NCBI GenBank assembly: GCA_029077775.1
Contig: JAQNCU010000019.1
Location: 1-16,417 of the forward strand
Length of the DNA stretch: 16,417 nucleotides
Direction: 5' to 3'
From: Acidocella sp.
GTDB taxonomy: Bacteria > Pseudomonadota > Alphaproteobacteria > Acetobacterales > Acetobacteraceae
The notes under the pieces are model-generated. The model saw only the letters and a program-made list of their open reading frames with translations. It was not told the DNA's origin and ran no database searches. A program made the translations under genes and the position numbers. Of this stretch, positions 1-6,780 are shown piece after piece (position 1 is the stretch's first letter; every line of letters begins with the position of its first letter).

Positions 1-130
1 GGTCTACTGCAAACGCCCACATTACCTTTTTCTGCTTGTAGGCAGATAACCCGTTCTTTTTGTTCAGCATTCGACCATGATACACCTTTATTCATGGTCT
101 AGAGCCTTTAAAAAAAGCGCGCAAAAACGT

Positions 131-904
131 CTATTGCGTAAGCAGGGCTTCGCGGAGGTTGGCTATGGCCGTCTCATCCAAGCCTATATGCTGGCTGATA
201 TAGGCATCCATACCGCCATAAGTGCCCTCAATCTCGGCAAACGATGCTGCCAGATATTCCGGTCTCGCCTCAACCAGCGGTTTCACCTGAATGGCAGTAA
301 GCACGTGGCCATAACTCTCACGCGCCCAGGAAATGGTCTGCGGGATCTCCTCAACAGGTGGAAAAAACCGCGCCGTCAGCGCATAATCCGCCATGATGTC
401 GTCGCGCGACACGCCCAACATGGCCAGCAGCATCGCCACCATGAACCCGGTGCGGTCCTTCCCCGAATGGACCAATAACGGCAGTGCACCACCCGCGATG
501 ATGTCACCAGCGAGCACCCGCAGGACCGGTGCGAAAATCAGAGGTTTGCGGCGGTAAAGTCTATCCATCGCCAGCGTTGCACCACGCTCACCCTCATGCG
601 CGCTGATCACCTGGAAAATCGCCATCGGCCCCGCGTCATCGCGCGCCTGACCCGGCAACATAAGCTGGCGCGGCGCGGCACCCGGCCAGCGCGTGGGATA
701 GGCCGATTGCTCCCCGCTGCTACGCAAATCGCAGACCAGCCGCACATTCAATCCCTCAAGCACCGGAAGATCAGCCTCATCGAGCCGCGAGAGTTCGCCC
801 GAACGGAACAAAAAATCCGCCCGCAATCGCCTGCCGTCGGCTGTGCCATACGGCAAAACCGCGCGAAAATTCCGCGCACCGTTCAACAGCGGGTGAAGCT
901 CCAT
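131..904 (-). CDS. Tyrosine-phosphatase-family protein (PF13350-like), catalytic cysteine missing
   Basis: The 257-residue product matches the bacterial protein tyrosine/serine phosphatase family (Tyr_phosphatase3) along its whole length. It has NFRAVLPYGTADGR at 12-25 (family NFRDLGGY.T.DGR), LFRSGELSRL at 32-41, a P-loop region ending GKDRTG at 148-153, and the usual tail around RPEYL and GGMDAYI. The family signature is HC-x-x-GKDRTG (C-x5-R), but here it reads VHSGKDRTG (H146, S147). Two residues, including the nucleophilic Cys, are absent. The only Cys is C58, outside the loop. The protein is therefore probably inactive as a phosphatase, perhaps a phospho-ligand binder, unless the sequence carries a 6-base error. 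The ATG at 904 shares one base with the TGA of the upstream lipoprotein gene (TGATG), so translation is probably coupled. A GTG at 907 is the alternative start. Family call is confident; function is not. Confidence 0.85.
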   Translation of the reverse strand: MELHPLLNGARNFRAVLPYGTADGRRLRADFLFRSGELSRLDEADLPVLEGLNVRLVCDLRSSGEQSAYPTRWPGAAPRQLMLPGQARDDAGPMAIFQVISAHEGERGATLAMDRLYRRKPLIFAPVLRVLAGDIIAGGALPLLVHSGKDRTGFMVAMLLAMLGVSRDDIMADYALTARFFPPVEEIPQTISWARESYGHVLTAIQVKPLVEARPEYLAASFAEIEGTYGGMDAYISQHIGLDETAIANLREALLTQ

Positions 905-1482
905 CACCTGACCGCAGCGGCGATGGTGCCATACCCTGGGCCGGGGGTCCGATCGGTCACAAAATGGTCAAGGTCCGACGGGGTTTTCAACGACAATACC
1001 GCATCGAACTCAGCGTCGTTGTTCAGGCAGAAAACATTTCCCTCGCTGATCCCGCTCACCGATTGGTTGTTGGCCAAAAGGGTTACGAAATCATCCTCCC
1101 GCGCCTGCCCGGCATAGCCATCGATCCGGTGGAAATAGGCGTCCATCACATGCTGGTCAGCCAGGATATGCGGCTGAAATTCGTTCATGAAAGCATCATA
1201 ACGGCTCTGCTGGTTACACGAGAGCGCCCCCACCATGAGGGCTGATTTCAACGCGATCACGTTAAAAGCCTGCTGAACCTGCGCCGCCTGCGCGGGTGTG
1301 ATGCGAATATGTCGCGAAGGCGGTGGCGGCACGGCAACCACGGTCGGATACACATGGCCAACCGGCGCGGGCGGTGCCACCGCGGCCAGCGGCGCGGGTG
1401 GCTTCGCGCAGCCCGACAACATCAAAAGCCCGGCCCCTAGCCCGCACAAGGATTTCACCCCGAACCAACGTAAAATTCGCAC
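904..1482 (-). CDS. Conserved hypothetical lipoprotein
   Basis: Unrecognised exported lipoprotein. With the GTG start at 1482 the product begins with a basic n-region (RILRWFGVK), a hydrophobic stretch and the lipobox LSGC, placing the lipidated Cys at residue 25. A Pro/Ala-rich segment follows, then a roughly 130-residue predicted globular part with two further cysteines (in ALSCNQQ and NVFCLNN). The GTG was chosen because AAAGGG lies about 8 bases upstream and it gives a normal-length signal peptide. Other in-frame starts are TTG 1548, ATG 1530, ATG 1524 and GTG 1458. The gene ends inside the start of the phosphatase-family gene, so the two form an overlapping pair and may work together at the envelope. 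The domain resembles uncharacterised alphaproteobacterial proteins from memory only; no function can be assigned. Confidence 0.75.
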   Translation of the reverse strand: MRILRWFGVKSLCGLGAGLLMLSGCAKPPAPLAAVAPPAPVGHVYPTVVAVPPPPSRHIRITPAQAAQVQQAFNVIALKSALMVGALSCNQQSRYDAFMNEFQPHILADQHVMDAYFHRIDGYAGQAREDDFVTLLANNQSVSGISEGNVFCLNNDAEFDAVLSLKTPSDLDHFVTDRTPGPGYGTIAAAVR

Positions 1483-1575
1483 AACACCACCCTTTGCGGA
1501 AACCCTGAACGCAGTGACTGTCATACCCATAATTCGCTGCGCCGCCAAGACGATGAGCCGCTAACGAAATTACTG

Positions 1576-1581
1576 AGTATA
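1576..1581 (-). promoter_or_regulatory. Possible -10 element upstream of the lipoprotein gene
   Basis: On the minus strand this reads TATACT, within a conspicuously A/T-rich stretch (about 1560-1615) in otherwise GC-rich DNA. No good -35 sits 16-18 bases upstream; a TTGTAA lies too close. This is a weak candidate promoter for the lipoprotein-phosphatase pair. Confidence 0.2.
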
Positions 1582-1660
1582 CTGTTTTTACAAGAAAAAA
1601 TATACACACGGAAAATTGGGCGCGACCCGCCACCCCACCGCCGGACGGCACAATTGAAAA

Positions 1661-1686
1661 CACCCCGGCGATCACCCGCCGGGGTG
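1661..1686 (-). terminator. Rho-independent terminator of the ompA-like gene
   Basis: This is a perfect 10-bp GC-rich stem (CACCCCGGCG / CGCCGGGGTG) with a 6-base loop, 25 bases past the minus-strand stop of the ompA-like gene. Read on the minus strand it is followed directly by TTTTCAATT, as expected for an intrinsic terminator. It separates ompA from the lipoprotein-phosphatase pair. Confidence 0.85.
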
Positions 1687-1711
1687 ATTTCGTTAGTTGA
1701 TATAGACCTGA

Positions 1712-2773
1712 TTATTTCAGGACGATTTCCACGCGGCGGTTCTGCGGCTCGCGCACACCAGGGCCGGTCGGGACCAAAAGATGTGTCTCACCGAAGGCAT
1801 GGATTTCGATCTCCGAGGCCGGAACGCCATCGGTAACCAACTGCGCGGCGACCGTCTTCGCCCGGCGCTCAGACAGCTCCTGGTTGTAGGTCGGCGTGCC
1901 AGAGGTGTCGGTGTAACCCGAGACCGACAGCGTTGTCGTTGTGGTGGTTTTGCTGTCAGATGCCGCCTGCGCGATGATCTGCGTGGCGCGCGGGGTCAGG
2001 TTGGATTTATCCCAGTCGAAGAACACGAGGTACGTGCGCGCCGGGGCCGGGGCCGGGGCCGCCATCGGGGCGGGTGCGGGCGCCGGGGCAGGTGCCATCA
2101 TCGGCGGAGAGAACAGCGCGTAACGCAAGCCCGCCAGGAAGGTGTAATTGCTGGAACCGTTGATGGTGATGCTGTCGCCACCCGGATAGTCGTGATAGGT
2201 GCGCTTGCCCGTGATCTGCATGAACCGGGCTTCGACCGTCGCCGACAGACCAGGGACGGACGGGATGGCATAGGCAACGCCGCCCAATACATCAAACGCG
2301 GCGCCACCCTGCGAGCCGGAATACACATCGCCCGCCGCACCGTTGGAGAGATGCTCAAACTGCTGGATCTCGTAACCGCCGCCAACGCCAACATAAGGTG
2401 TGAACGCGGAGCCTGTGGAAATGTCATAAATGATGTTAGCCACGCCGCCATAGGTGTTAACGCCACCGGTCATGCGCAGGCCACCAAGCTGGTTGTCATT
2501 TTGCTTGTGGATGGTGTTACGGTAAAAATTGCCATCGAGTTCGATGCGCAAGCCATTACCCAACCCGTAACCAAAACCAACCACGCCCGCATAGCTCGGG
2601 CGGAACAGGAACTTGCCCTGTTGGGCGCTGTTGATGACGTACTGGTAATTTTGCGTATCCATGATGTTGGTGCCGCCAGCGAGGCTGACATAAGGGCCGG
2701 TAACTGGCTGCGCATGGGCTGCCAAAGGCAGCGCGAGGCAGGTGGCAGCGGCAAGGGCTAAGCGCAGCTTCAT
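1712..2773 (-). CDS. OmpA-family outer membrane protein
   Basis: The 353-residue product would anchor the outer membrane to peptidoglycan. It has a Sec signal peptide at 1-21 (MKLRLALAAATCLALPLAAHA, cut after AHA) and a beta-barrel-type domain at about 22-222 rich in alternating Gly/aromatic strands (GFGYGLGNGLRIELDG). A Pro-Ala linker follows at about 223-245, then a C-terminal OmpA peptidoglycan-binding domain at about 246-353. Expected diaminopimelate-binding residues are present: D289 in GYTDTSG and R304 in LSERRA. NRRVEIVL lies near the end. The ATG at 2773 is chosen over a longer frame starting at 2848 because it begins the signal peptide and has GGAG 8 bases upstream. The gene is monocistronic: a 200-base upstream region with a palindrome precedes it and a strong terminator follows. 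The barrel type is not identified more precisely. Confidence 0.93.
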   Translation of the reverse strand: MKLRLALAAATCLALPLAAHAQPVTGPYVSLAGGTNIMDTQNYQYVINSAQQGKFLFRPSYAGVVGFGYGLGNGLRIELDGNFYRNTIHKQNDNQLGGLRMTGGVNTYGGVANIIYDISTGSAFTPYVGVGGGYEIQQFEHLSNGAAGDVYSGSQGGAAFDVLGGVAYAIPSVPGLSATVEARFMQITGKRTYHDYPGGDSITINGSSNYTFLAGLRYALFSPPMMAPAPAPAPAPMAAPAPAPARTYLVFFDWDKSNLTPRATQIIAQAASDSKTTTTTTLSVSGYTDTSGTPTYNQELSERRAKTVAAQLVTDGVPASEIEIHAFGETHLLVPTGPGVREPQNRRVEIVLK

Positions 2774-2906
2774 GACTAAACTCCAATAATTATAGCGATT
2801 ACAGAGCCTCATGTAGCGATCCGAAACGCGATTCAACAGTGAAAACACGTCAAGGTCGTTAACAACTCAAAGCTGTTGCATTTATGGCACTAGGAGCCGG
2901 ACGACC

Positions 2907-2937
2907 CTTGGTTGAATCGCGGTGCAATTCAACCAAG
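2907..2937. repeat. 11-bp perfect inverted repeat between the DUF2155 gene and ompA
   Basis: CTTGGTTGAAT (2907-2917) and ATTCAACCAAG (2927-2937) are perfect inverted copies separated by 9 bases. The site lies 43 bases past the DUF2155 stop and about 134 bases before the ompA ATG. No T-run follows on either strand, so it is not a typical intrinsic terminator. It could be an operator for ompA, an mRNA 3'-end stabiliser or a factor-assisted terminator. Confidence 0.6.
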
Positions 2938-2979
2938 AGTCTGAACCCGCCACTCAACATAAAATCAGGCCTGGTGCCT

Positions 2980-3630
2980 TCAGCCGCAGCCGATCACCCG
3001 GAAACTCTCGGCAGCATCGCCCACCACGGCGGCGGCGGGGACGGAGCGCACCATCCAGCCCCGGAACAAAGGCGGGCCAGATGCCGCGCCAGCGGGCGAA
3101 ACCGTCAGGAAAATCGCGCTGTCAGGGATCTGGTCCGGCGGGCGCGTGTCACAGGCCTGCACGCTGACCTGTAAATCGCCGATCTGGCTCTGCCCGCCCA
3201 CCGCGATTTTAAGCGCCGATGTGCTGCCATCCACCTTATCAAGAACCCCAAGTTCAGCGATCTGGCCCGGCACCCAGTTATTCGGGATCACCGGGGCCAC
3301 ATCCGGAACATTGGCGGCGGCGGTGTTATTATTGGCACTGGCGGGGGCGGGGGCGGGCGCGCCTTCATCTTGATTGGCGGCTGGCACCGGGGTCTGCACC
3401 AGCCCTGGCGGTGGCGTCACCGGCGGCGCGGGCTGAGCCGTCCCAGCGGGCGCGGCGGGCGTGATAGCCGGCGCAGGTGGCACCACCACAGGGGCCAGCG
3501 GCGCCAAGGCTGGTTGCGGTGCCTGGCCCTGCGATGCCTGGCCGAGCATGGATTGCGCCATCGCCAAGGACCATCCGGACACGCCGAATGCCACCAGCAC
3601 CGCCAACAATCCGGCTTTTCGCCCGCGCAT
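2980..3630 (-). CDS. DUF2155 domain-containing secreted protein
   Basis: The 216-residue exported protein has a signal peptide at 1-25 (RGRK n-region, cleavage near AMA-Q). A long Pro/Ala/Gln-rich low-complexity segment spans about 26-115, and a DUF2155 domain about 120-216. Family hallmarks visible are the LGVLDKVDGSTSALKIAVGG segment, VQACDTRPPDQIPDSAIF, LFRGWM and a terminal Cys. C160 and C215 are the two cysteines and probably form a disulfide. The function of DUF2155 is unknown. Its ATG overlaps the stop of the MlaD-like gene by one base (TAATG), so the two are translationally coupled. It is the last gene of the NDUFA12-mlaD-DUF2155 set. From general knowledge, DUF2155 genes often sit next to NDUFA12 in alphaproteobacteria, which supports both calls. 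Confidence 0.9.
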   Translation of the reverse strand: MRGRKAGLLAVLVAFGVSGWSLAMAQSMLGQASQGQAPQPALAPLAPVVVPPAPAITPAAPAGTAQPAPPVTPPPGLVQTPVPAANQDEGAPAPAPASANNNTAAANVPDVAPVIPNNWVPGQIAELGVLDKVDGSTSALKIAVGGQSQIGDLQVSVQACDTRPPDQIPDSAIFLTVSPAGAASGPPLFRGWMVRSVPAAAVVGDAAESFRVIGCG

Positions 3631-4169
3631 TATTTCGCCGGAGCGGGCGAGAGCGCGGCCGGGTTGGCGGGACCGGCGGGCGGTGCCGTGCCCGATGACG
3701 GCGTAGAGCCAGCTTTGGTCCCGCCACTGCCCCCCATGGAGAAGATGAACTTGCCGAGCAGATCCTCGATATTGATCGCCGATTGCGTCACCTGGAAGGA
3801 CTGGCCGGGGGCCATCATGTTGTCAGACCCGCCGGGTGATACCGCGACATAATCGCCACCCAGCAAGCCGTCTGAACTAACAGCGGCACTGCTGTCGGTG
3901 GGAATTTTAATGTCGTTATCCATCACCATCCGTATTTTCGCGGCATAGGTATTGGGGTCCAGGCTCTCATCGGCCACATGGCCCACCACCACGCCACCGA
4001 TTTTTACGTCTGCACCCACGGTCAGGCCGCCAATGCTGGAAAATTGCGCCTCCAGCGGATAGCCGCCGGTGTTGATAGCGTCGGCGCGGCCCAGCGCATA
4101 AACCAGGAACAAGGCGGCGACGATGATCACCGCCAACCCGGTCAAAATCTCGGGAACCTTCCGGCTCAC
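3630..4169 (-). CDS. mlaD: MlaD-like MCE-domain phospholipid transport protein
   Basis: The 179-residue product is an inner-membrane-anchored periplasmic component of an Mla-type phospholipid transporter, which maintains outer-membrane lipid asymmetry. One transmembrane helix lies at about 9-26, followed by an MCE domain at about 37-115 (AQFSSIGGLTVGADVKIGGV, then GLLGGDYVAVSPGG). A short helical part and a Ser/Pro/Ala-rich tail follow. Length fits MlaD. The start is GTG at 4169 (SRKVPEIL follows), which overlaps the TGA of the NDUFA12 gene as GTGA. The longer frame to 4199 adds an unlikely charged extension. The usual partners MlaE and MlaF are not adjacent. Gene order with NDUFA12 upstream and DUF2155 downstream, all with overlapping ends, indicates one transcript. 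Confidence 0.92.
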   Translation of the reverse strand: MSRKVPEILTGLAVIIVAALFLVYALGRADAINTGGYPLEAQFSSIGGLTVGADVKIGGVVVGHVADESLDPNTYAAKIRMVMDNDIKIPTDSSAAVSSDGLLGGDYVAVSPGGSDNMMAPGQSFQVTQSAINIEDLLGKFIFSMGGSGGTKAGSTPSSGTAPPAGPANPAALSPAPAK

Positions 4170-4612
4170 GGCGCACGCTCTCCGGTTGCGGGGGTCCACG
4201 CCTCATAATCCGCTGAGGCCGGCACCCGCCGCCCGCCGGAATAATCATGGCCGTCGGGCCGATAACTCGCCGCCGTGCCGGTCAGGTTCGGCACATGCGG
4301 GCGGACCCAGGGCTTGCCCACGGGCGCAGGCAATGGCTTGTCGGTGGTATGGTGCAGCCATGAATGCCATTCGGGGCCAATGCTCGATGCGTCGGGAACC
4401 CCGGCATAGACCACCCACCGGCGCTCCCGCGCGCCAGCGAACCGCCCGGGCCGCGAGAAATACTGGTTGCCCTGGGCATCTCGCCCCACATGGTGGCCCC
4501 GCCGCCAAGTGTATAAAAACAAACCGGGGTTGCGCAGAAACCCGCCCAGGCCACCCAGGCTGTTAGCGTGTTTATCGGCAGTATCTTCGGGTCGCTTGTC
4601 CATAACCTCCAT
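4166..4612 (-). CDS. NDUFA12-family NADH:ubiquinone oxidoreductase (complex I) accessory subunit
   Basis: The product is the bacterial homologue of the mitochondrial complex I accessory subunit NDUFA12 (B17.2), found in alphaproteobacteria. The family pattern is clear: a TWRRGHHVGRDAQGNQYF segment, then RRWVVYAG, IGPEWHSWLHHTTDKPL and the aromatic/Pro-rich tail (KPWVRPHVPNLTGT). About 25 residues precede the core. The start is ambiguous because the gene begins ATGGAGGTTATG. The first ATG (4612, 148 residues) is given. The second (4603, 145 residues) has GGAGG only 2 bases away, too close to act as its ribosome site. A longer frame to 4675 is unlikely. It overlaps the MlaD-like gene by 4 bases. 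The complex I (nuo) operon itself is not in the window. Confidence 0.9.
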   Translation of the reverse strand: MEVMDKRPEDTADKHANSLGGLGGFLRNPGLFLYTWRRGHHVGRDAQGNQYFSRPGRFAGARERRWVVYAGVPDASSIGPEWHSWLHHTTDKPLPAPVGKPWVRPHVPNLTGTAASYRPDGHDYSGGRRVPASADYEAWTPATGERAP

Positions 4613-4686
4613 ATAGGTGATGCGCAGGCACCGGTCCACGCGAATATTGCACGCCGGAATTTTCACTCTATCCACAGTATTTTGTG

Positions 4687-4738
4687 GCCGGGCGGGAATT
4701 TCACCACTAAATGCACTTTTAACCCGTCTCCGCCCGGC
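4687..4738. repeat. 9-bp inverted repeat in the divergent promoter region
   Basis: GCCGGGCGG (4687-4695) and CCGCCCGGC (4730-4738) are perfect inverted copies around a 34-base A/T-richer centre, ending 13 bases before the ATG at 4752. A smaller inverted repeat, CCACA (4672-4676) and TGTGG (4683-4687), abuts it. The left arm of the small repeat is part of CTATCCACA (4668-4676), one base from the DnaA-box consensus TTATCCACA. The large repeat could fold in the 5' leader of the NrdJ-like gene. No obvious sigma70 promoter is visible for either direction. Function is unknown. Confidence 0.4.
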
Positions 4739-4751
4739 TTAAGGTCTGGTT

Positions 4752-6263
4752 ATGGACAAGCCCCGCACCGATAAATCCTGGCACGGCATCAAACAATCCA
4801 CCTTCATGGCCCAAGCCGACCCTGACGCGGCTGATATTACCGTAAAGCTCCCCGCTGCATGGGGCCAAAACGCCGCCGATGCGCTGGCCAGCATGCTCCC
4901 GGATCGTACCGCCATAGACATCGCGGCGGCCGCCCAGGCATGGATCGGCCCCATTGCGGCGCGCGCCGCCACAGCGGGGATCAGCCCTGAAATCGGCCCG
5001 GACCTGCACAGGCTGGTCGCGGCGCGGCGGGCCGCACCGGGGGCCAGCATCTGGCAGAATCGGGCCAGCCGCGTGCCGGAATTTATCTTCAACCCGAACG
5101 GCTTTTTGGATGAAAGCGGCGGGTTCGATATCGCGGGGCTTGGCGCTGCCGTGCGGCTCGCGGTCACCGCCCTCACGCTCAGCGCCCCCGCCGCGCACAG
5201 GCTGTGCCTGGGGTTTACCGACCTTAATCTTCTGCTCGCCCGGCTCGGTCTGATGTATGAGTCTGAGGCCGCGCGGGATGTCGCGGTCACCCTCGCGGCC
5301 TTTATCAGAGCACAGGCCGACCTTGCCTCGGCGGCGCTGCTTGCGCGCGGCGCGGCCCCCGGCCATCCTGTCACAGCCGTCACCCTGCCCGGCACATGCA
5401 TCATCCCGGCACTGTTTGAAGCCGCGCGCGCCGCCCAGGCATCGGCGCTGGCCGCCGGGGTACGACGGCATGAGAGCCTGCTCGGCTTCCCCGAGGACGC
5501 GGCCATCGAGGCGCTGCTGGGGGCGGAGATCCGTAATTTCGCCCCGGCGCTCTCGCCGCTGAACGCCGAAGGGGCGCTCAGCCTGTGGGCGCGATACAGC
5601 CTCGCCGCGCGCGGCCTGTCCGCTGAGGCGGCGCTGGCGCGGATGCTGGGCGGGGAGGCGTTGTTCACCGCCCCGCGTGCAGGTGCCCATGCGCAGATGC
5701 ATGACGCGCTCAGCCCCCTGGTCGCCGCCATGCCCGCCCGCCCTGTTCCCCCCCGCGCGGCGCGGCGCGGCGCAATGCGTGAGCCGTTGCCCGCGCGGCG
5801 CAGTGGCTATACCCAGAAGGCGAACATTGGCGGGCATAAATTATTTCTCTCGACCGGCGAATACGCGAATGGTCGCCTGGGCGAGATTTTCATCGCCCTG
5901 CATAAAGAAGGCTCGGCGTTCCGGGGGCTGATGGATGCGTTTGCCATAGCCATCAGCCTTGGTCTGCAACATGGCGTGAATTTAGAGGATTATGTCGAGG
6001 CCTTCACCTTCACCCGTTTTGGGCCCGCCGGGCCGGTTGAGGGCGACCCCGCGGTGGCGGCGGCAACCTCCATGATCGATTACGTGTTCCGCAACCTCGC
6101 GGTGAATTATCTCGCCCAGACCAATCTCGCTCCGGCTTTGCCTGAAACTGCGGATACCATCGGCGACGGCCAGGCGGACCGCGCGCCGCTGCTGCCGCTC
6201 GACCTGCCCGCCCCCGCCCCGCGTGAACGCCGCCGCGCCCTCAAACTGGTGAGCCCGCAATGA
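4752..6263 (+). CDS. Degenerate class II ribonucleotide reductase (NrdJ)-like protein, catalytically inactive by sequence
   Basis: The 503-residue protein aligns, from memory of the family, with three parts of the roughly 1,200-residue alphaproteobacterial B12-dependent ribonucleotide reductase. The N-terminus (VKLPAAWGQNAADALA, 31-46) recalls the VxVPEGW..VATDVLAQ segment. Residues 114-200 (NPNGFLDESGGFDI, LGFTDLNLLLARLGLMYES) match the segment after the active site. Residues 350-457 (RSGYTQKANIGGHKLFLSTG, LGEIFIALHKEGSAFRGLM, SMIDYVFRNLAVNYL) match the C-terminal TSCPD region closely. The protein contains only two cysteines, C152 and C216. The family NPCSEY active-site motif appears as NRASRV (103-108), and the C-terminal redox CxxC tail is absent. 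It cannot do standard ribonucleotide reduction. A structural or regulatory role is possible. It overlaps the next gene by 4 bases (ATGA). Confidence 0.8.
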   Translation: MDKPRTDKSWHGIKQSTFMAQADPDAADITVKLPAAWGQNAADALASMLPDRTAIDIAAAAQAWIGPIAARAATAGISPEIGPDLHRLVAARRAAPGASIWQNRASRVPEFIFNPNGFLDESGGFDIAGLGAAVRLAVTALTLSAPAAHRLCLGFTDLNLLLARLGLMYESEAARDVAVTLAAFIRAQADLASAALLARGAAPGHPVTAVTLPGTCIIPALFEAARAAQASALAAGVRRHESLLGFPEDAAIEALLGAEIRNFAPALSPLNAEGALSLWARYSLAARGLSAEAALARMLGGEALFTAPRAGAHAQMHDALSPLVAAMPARPVPPRAARRGAMREPLPARRSGYTQKANIGGHKLFLSTGEYANGRLGEIFIALHKEGSAFRGLMDAFAIAISLGLQHGVNLEDYVEAFTFTRFGPAGPVEGDPAVAAATSMIDYVFRNLAVNYLAQTNLAPALPETADTIGDGQADRAPLLPLDLPAPAPRERRRALKLVSPQ

Positions 6264-6721
6264 CCCCGACCGAAAGCCTGAAAGATCTTGGCATCATTCT
6301 GCCCGCCCCGATGGCGCCGGTGGCCACTTATGTCGCGGTGACCATCGCGGGCTCGCTCGTCACCGTGTCGGGCCAGTTGCCCGCGATCGACGGCAAAATC
6401 GCCGTGACCGGCAAACTCGGCCAGGATGTTTCATTGGAGGAAGGGCGGCACGCGGCGCGGCTATGCCTGATCAATGTCCTGGCGCAATTGAATGTCGCCA
6501 TCCCCGGCGGGCTCGATGCCGTCAGCCGGATCCTGCGGTTGGGCGGCTTCATCGCCGCAACCCCCGCCTTTACCCAGCACGCCGTGGTGATGAACGGCGC
6601 CTCGGACCTCGCGGTCGCGGTGTTCGGTGAGGCCGGGCGTCATGCCAGGGCCACCATCGGCGTCAGCTCCCTGCCGCTCGACGCCGCGGTCGAGGTCGAG
6701 GGGACATTCTGGCTGAGCTGA
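6260..6721 (+). CDS. RidA (YjgF/YER057c/UK114)-family protein
   Basis: The 153-residue product belongs to the RidA superfamily, whose best-known members hydrolyse reactive enamine/imine intermediates released by PLP enzymes in the cytoplasm. The features are SLKDLGIILP at the start, VTVSGQLP (34-41), the GRHAARLCLINVLAQL helix, RILRLGGFI (90-98), the NGASDLAVAVFGEAG segment, and HARATIGVSSLPLDAAVEVE. R130 aligns with the substrate-carboxylate-binding Arg of RidA. The length (about 153 versus about 128 in RidA itself) and the GASDL-FGEAGRHAR signature fit the longer subfamily common in alphaproteobacteria, so the deaminase activity is inferred, not certain. Its ATG lies in the stop of the NrdJ-like gene (ATGA), a strong sign of translational coupling and perhaps of shared function. 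Confidence 0.92.
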   Translation: MTPTESLKDLGIILPAPMAPVATYVAVTIAGSLVTVSGQLPAIDGKIAVTGKLGQDVSLEEGRHAARLCLINVLAQLNVAIPGGLDAVSRILRLGGFIAATPAFTQHAVVMNGASDLAVAVFGEAGRHARATIGVSSLPLDAAVEVEGTFWLS

Positions 6722-6780
6722 AACCGGCCTCGTTTCCTGGTGATGGATCAAACACGGCGTCTGTGTTTATAAGTTTTTCC

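Noticed and set aside
1..130. Terminator or gene at the left edge
   Set aside because: A short CCATGA/TCATGG repeat and an A/T-rich tract are present, but no stable GC stem with T-run and no supported coding frame.
2038..2096. GC-rich tandem units as a CRISPR or VNTR
   Set aside because: The units are irregular 6-base codon repeats encoding the Ala-Pro linker of OmpA, with no spacers.
1781..2761. Long plus-strand open frame opposite ompA
   Set aside because: It is antisense to a complete OmpA gene, its product is Arg/Gly-rich low complexity, and it matches no family I recognise.
2789..2794. Perfect TATAAT on the minus strand as the ompA promoter
   Set aside because: It lies only about 15 bases before the ATG, so transcription would begin at or inside the ribosome site, and no good -35 is spaced correctly.
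2774..2848. Longer N-terminus of the OmpA protein
   Set aside because: It would bury the signal peptide 25 residues in; the ATG at 2773 has a good ribosome site and starts a standard signal sequence.
4613..4751. Cobalamin riboswitch or NrdR boxes before the NrdJ-like gene
   Set aside because: The gap is only 139 bases, I see no B12-box-like GCCACTG element, and no pair of NrdR-type A/T palindromes is present.
4719..5837. Long minus-strand open frames opposite the NrdJ-like gene
   Set aside because: They arise from GC-rich antisense codon bias; the plus-strand frame has clear NrdJ homology.
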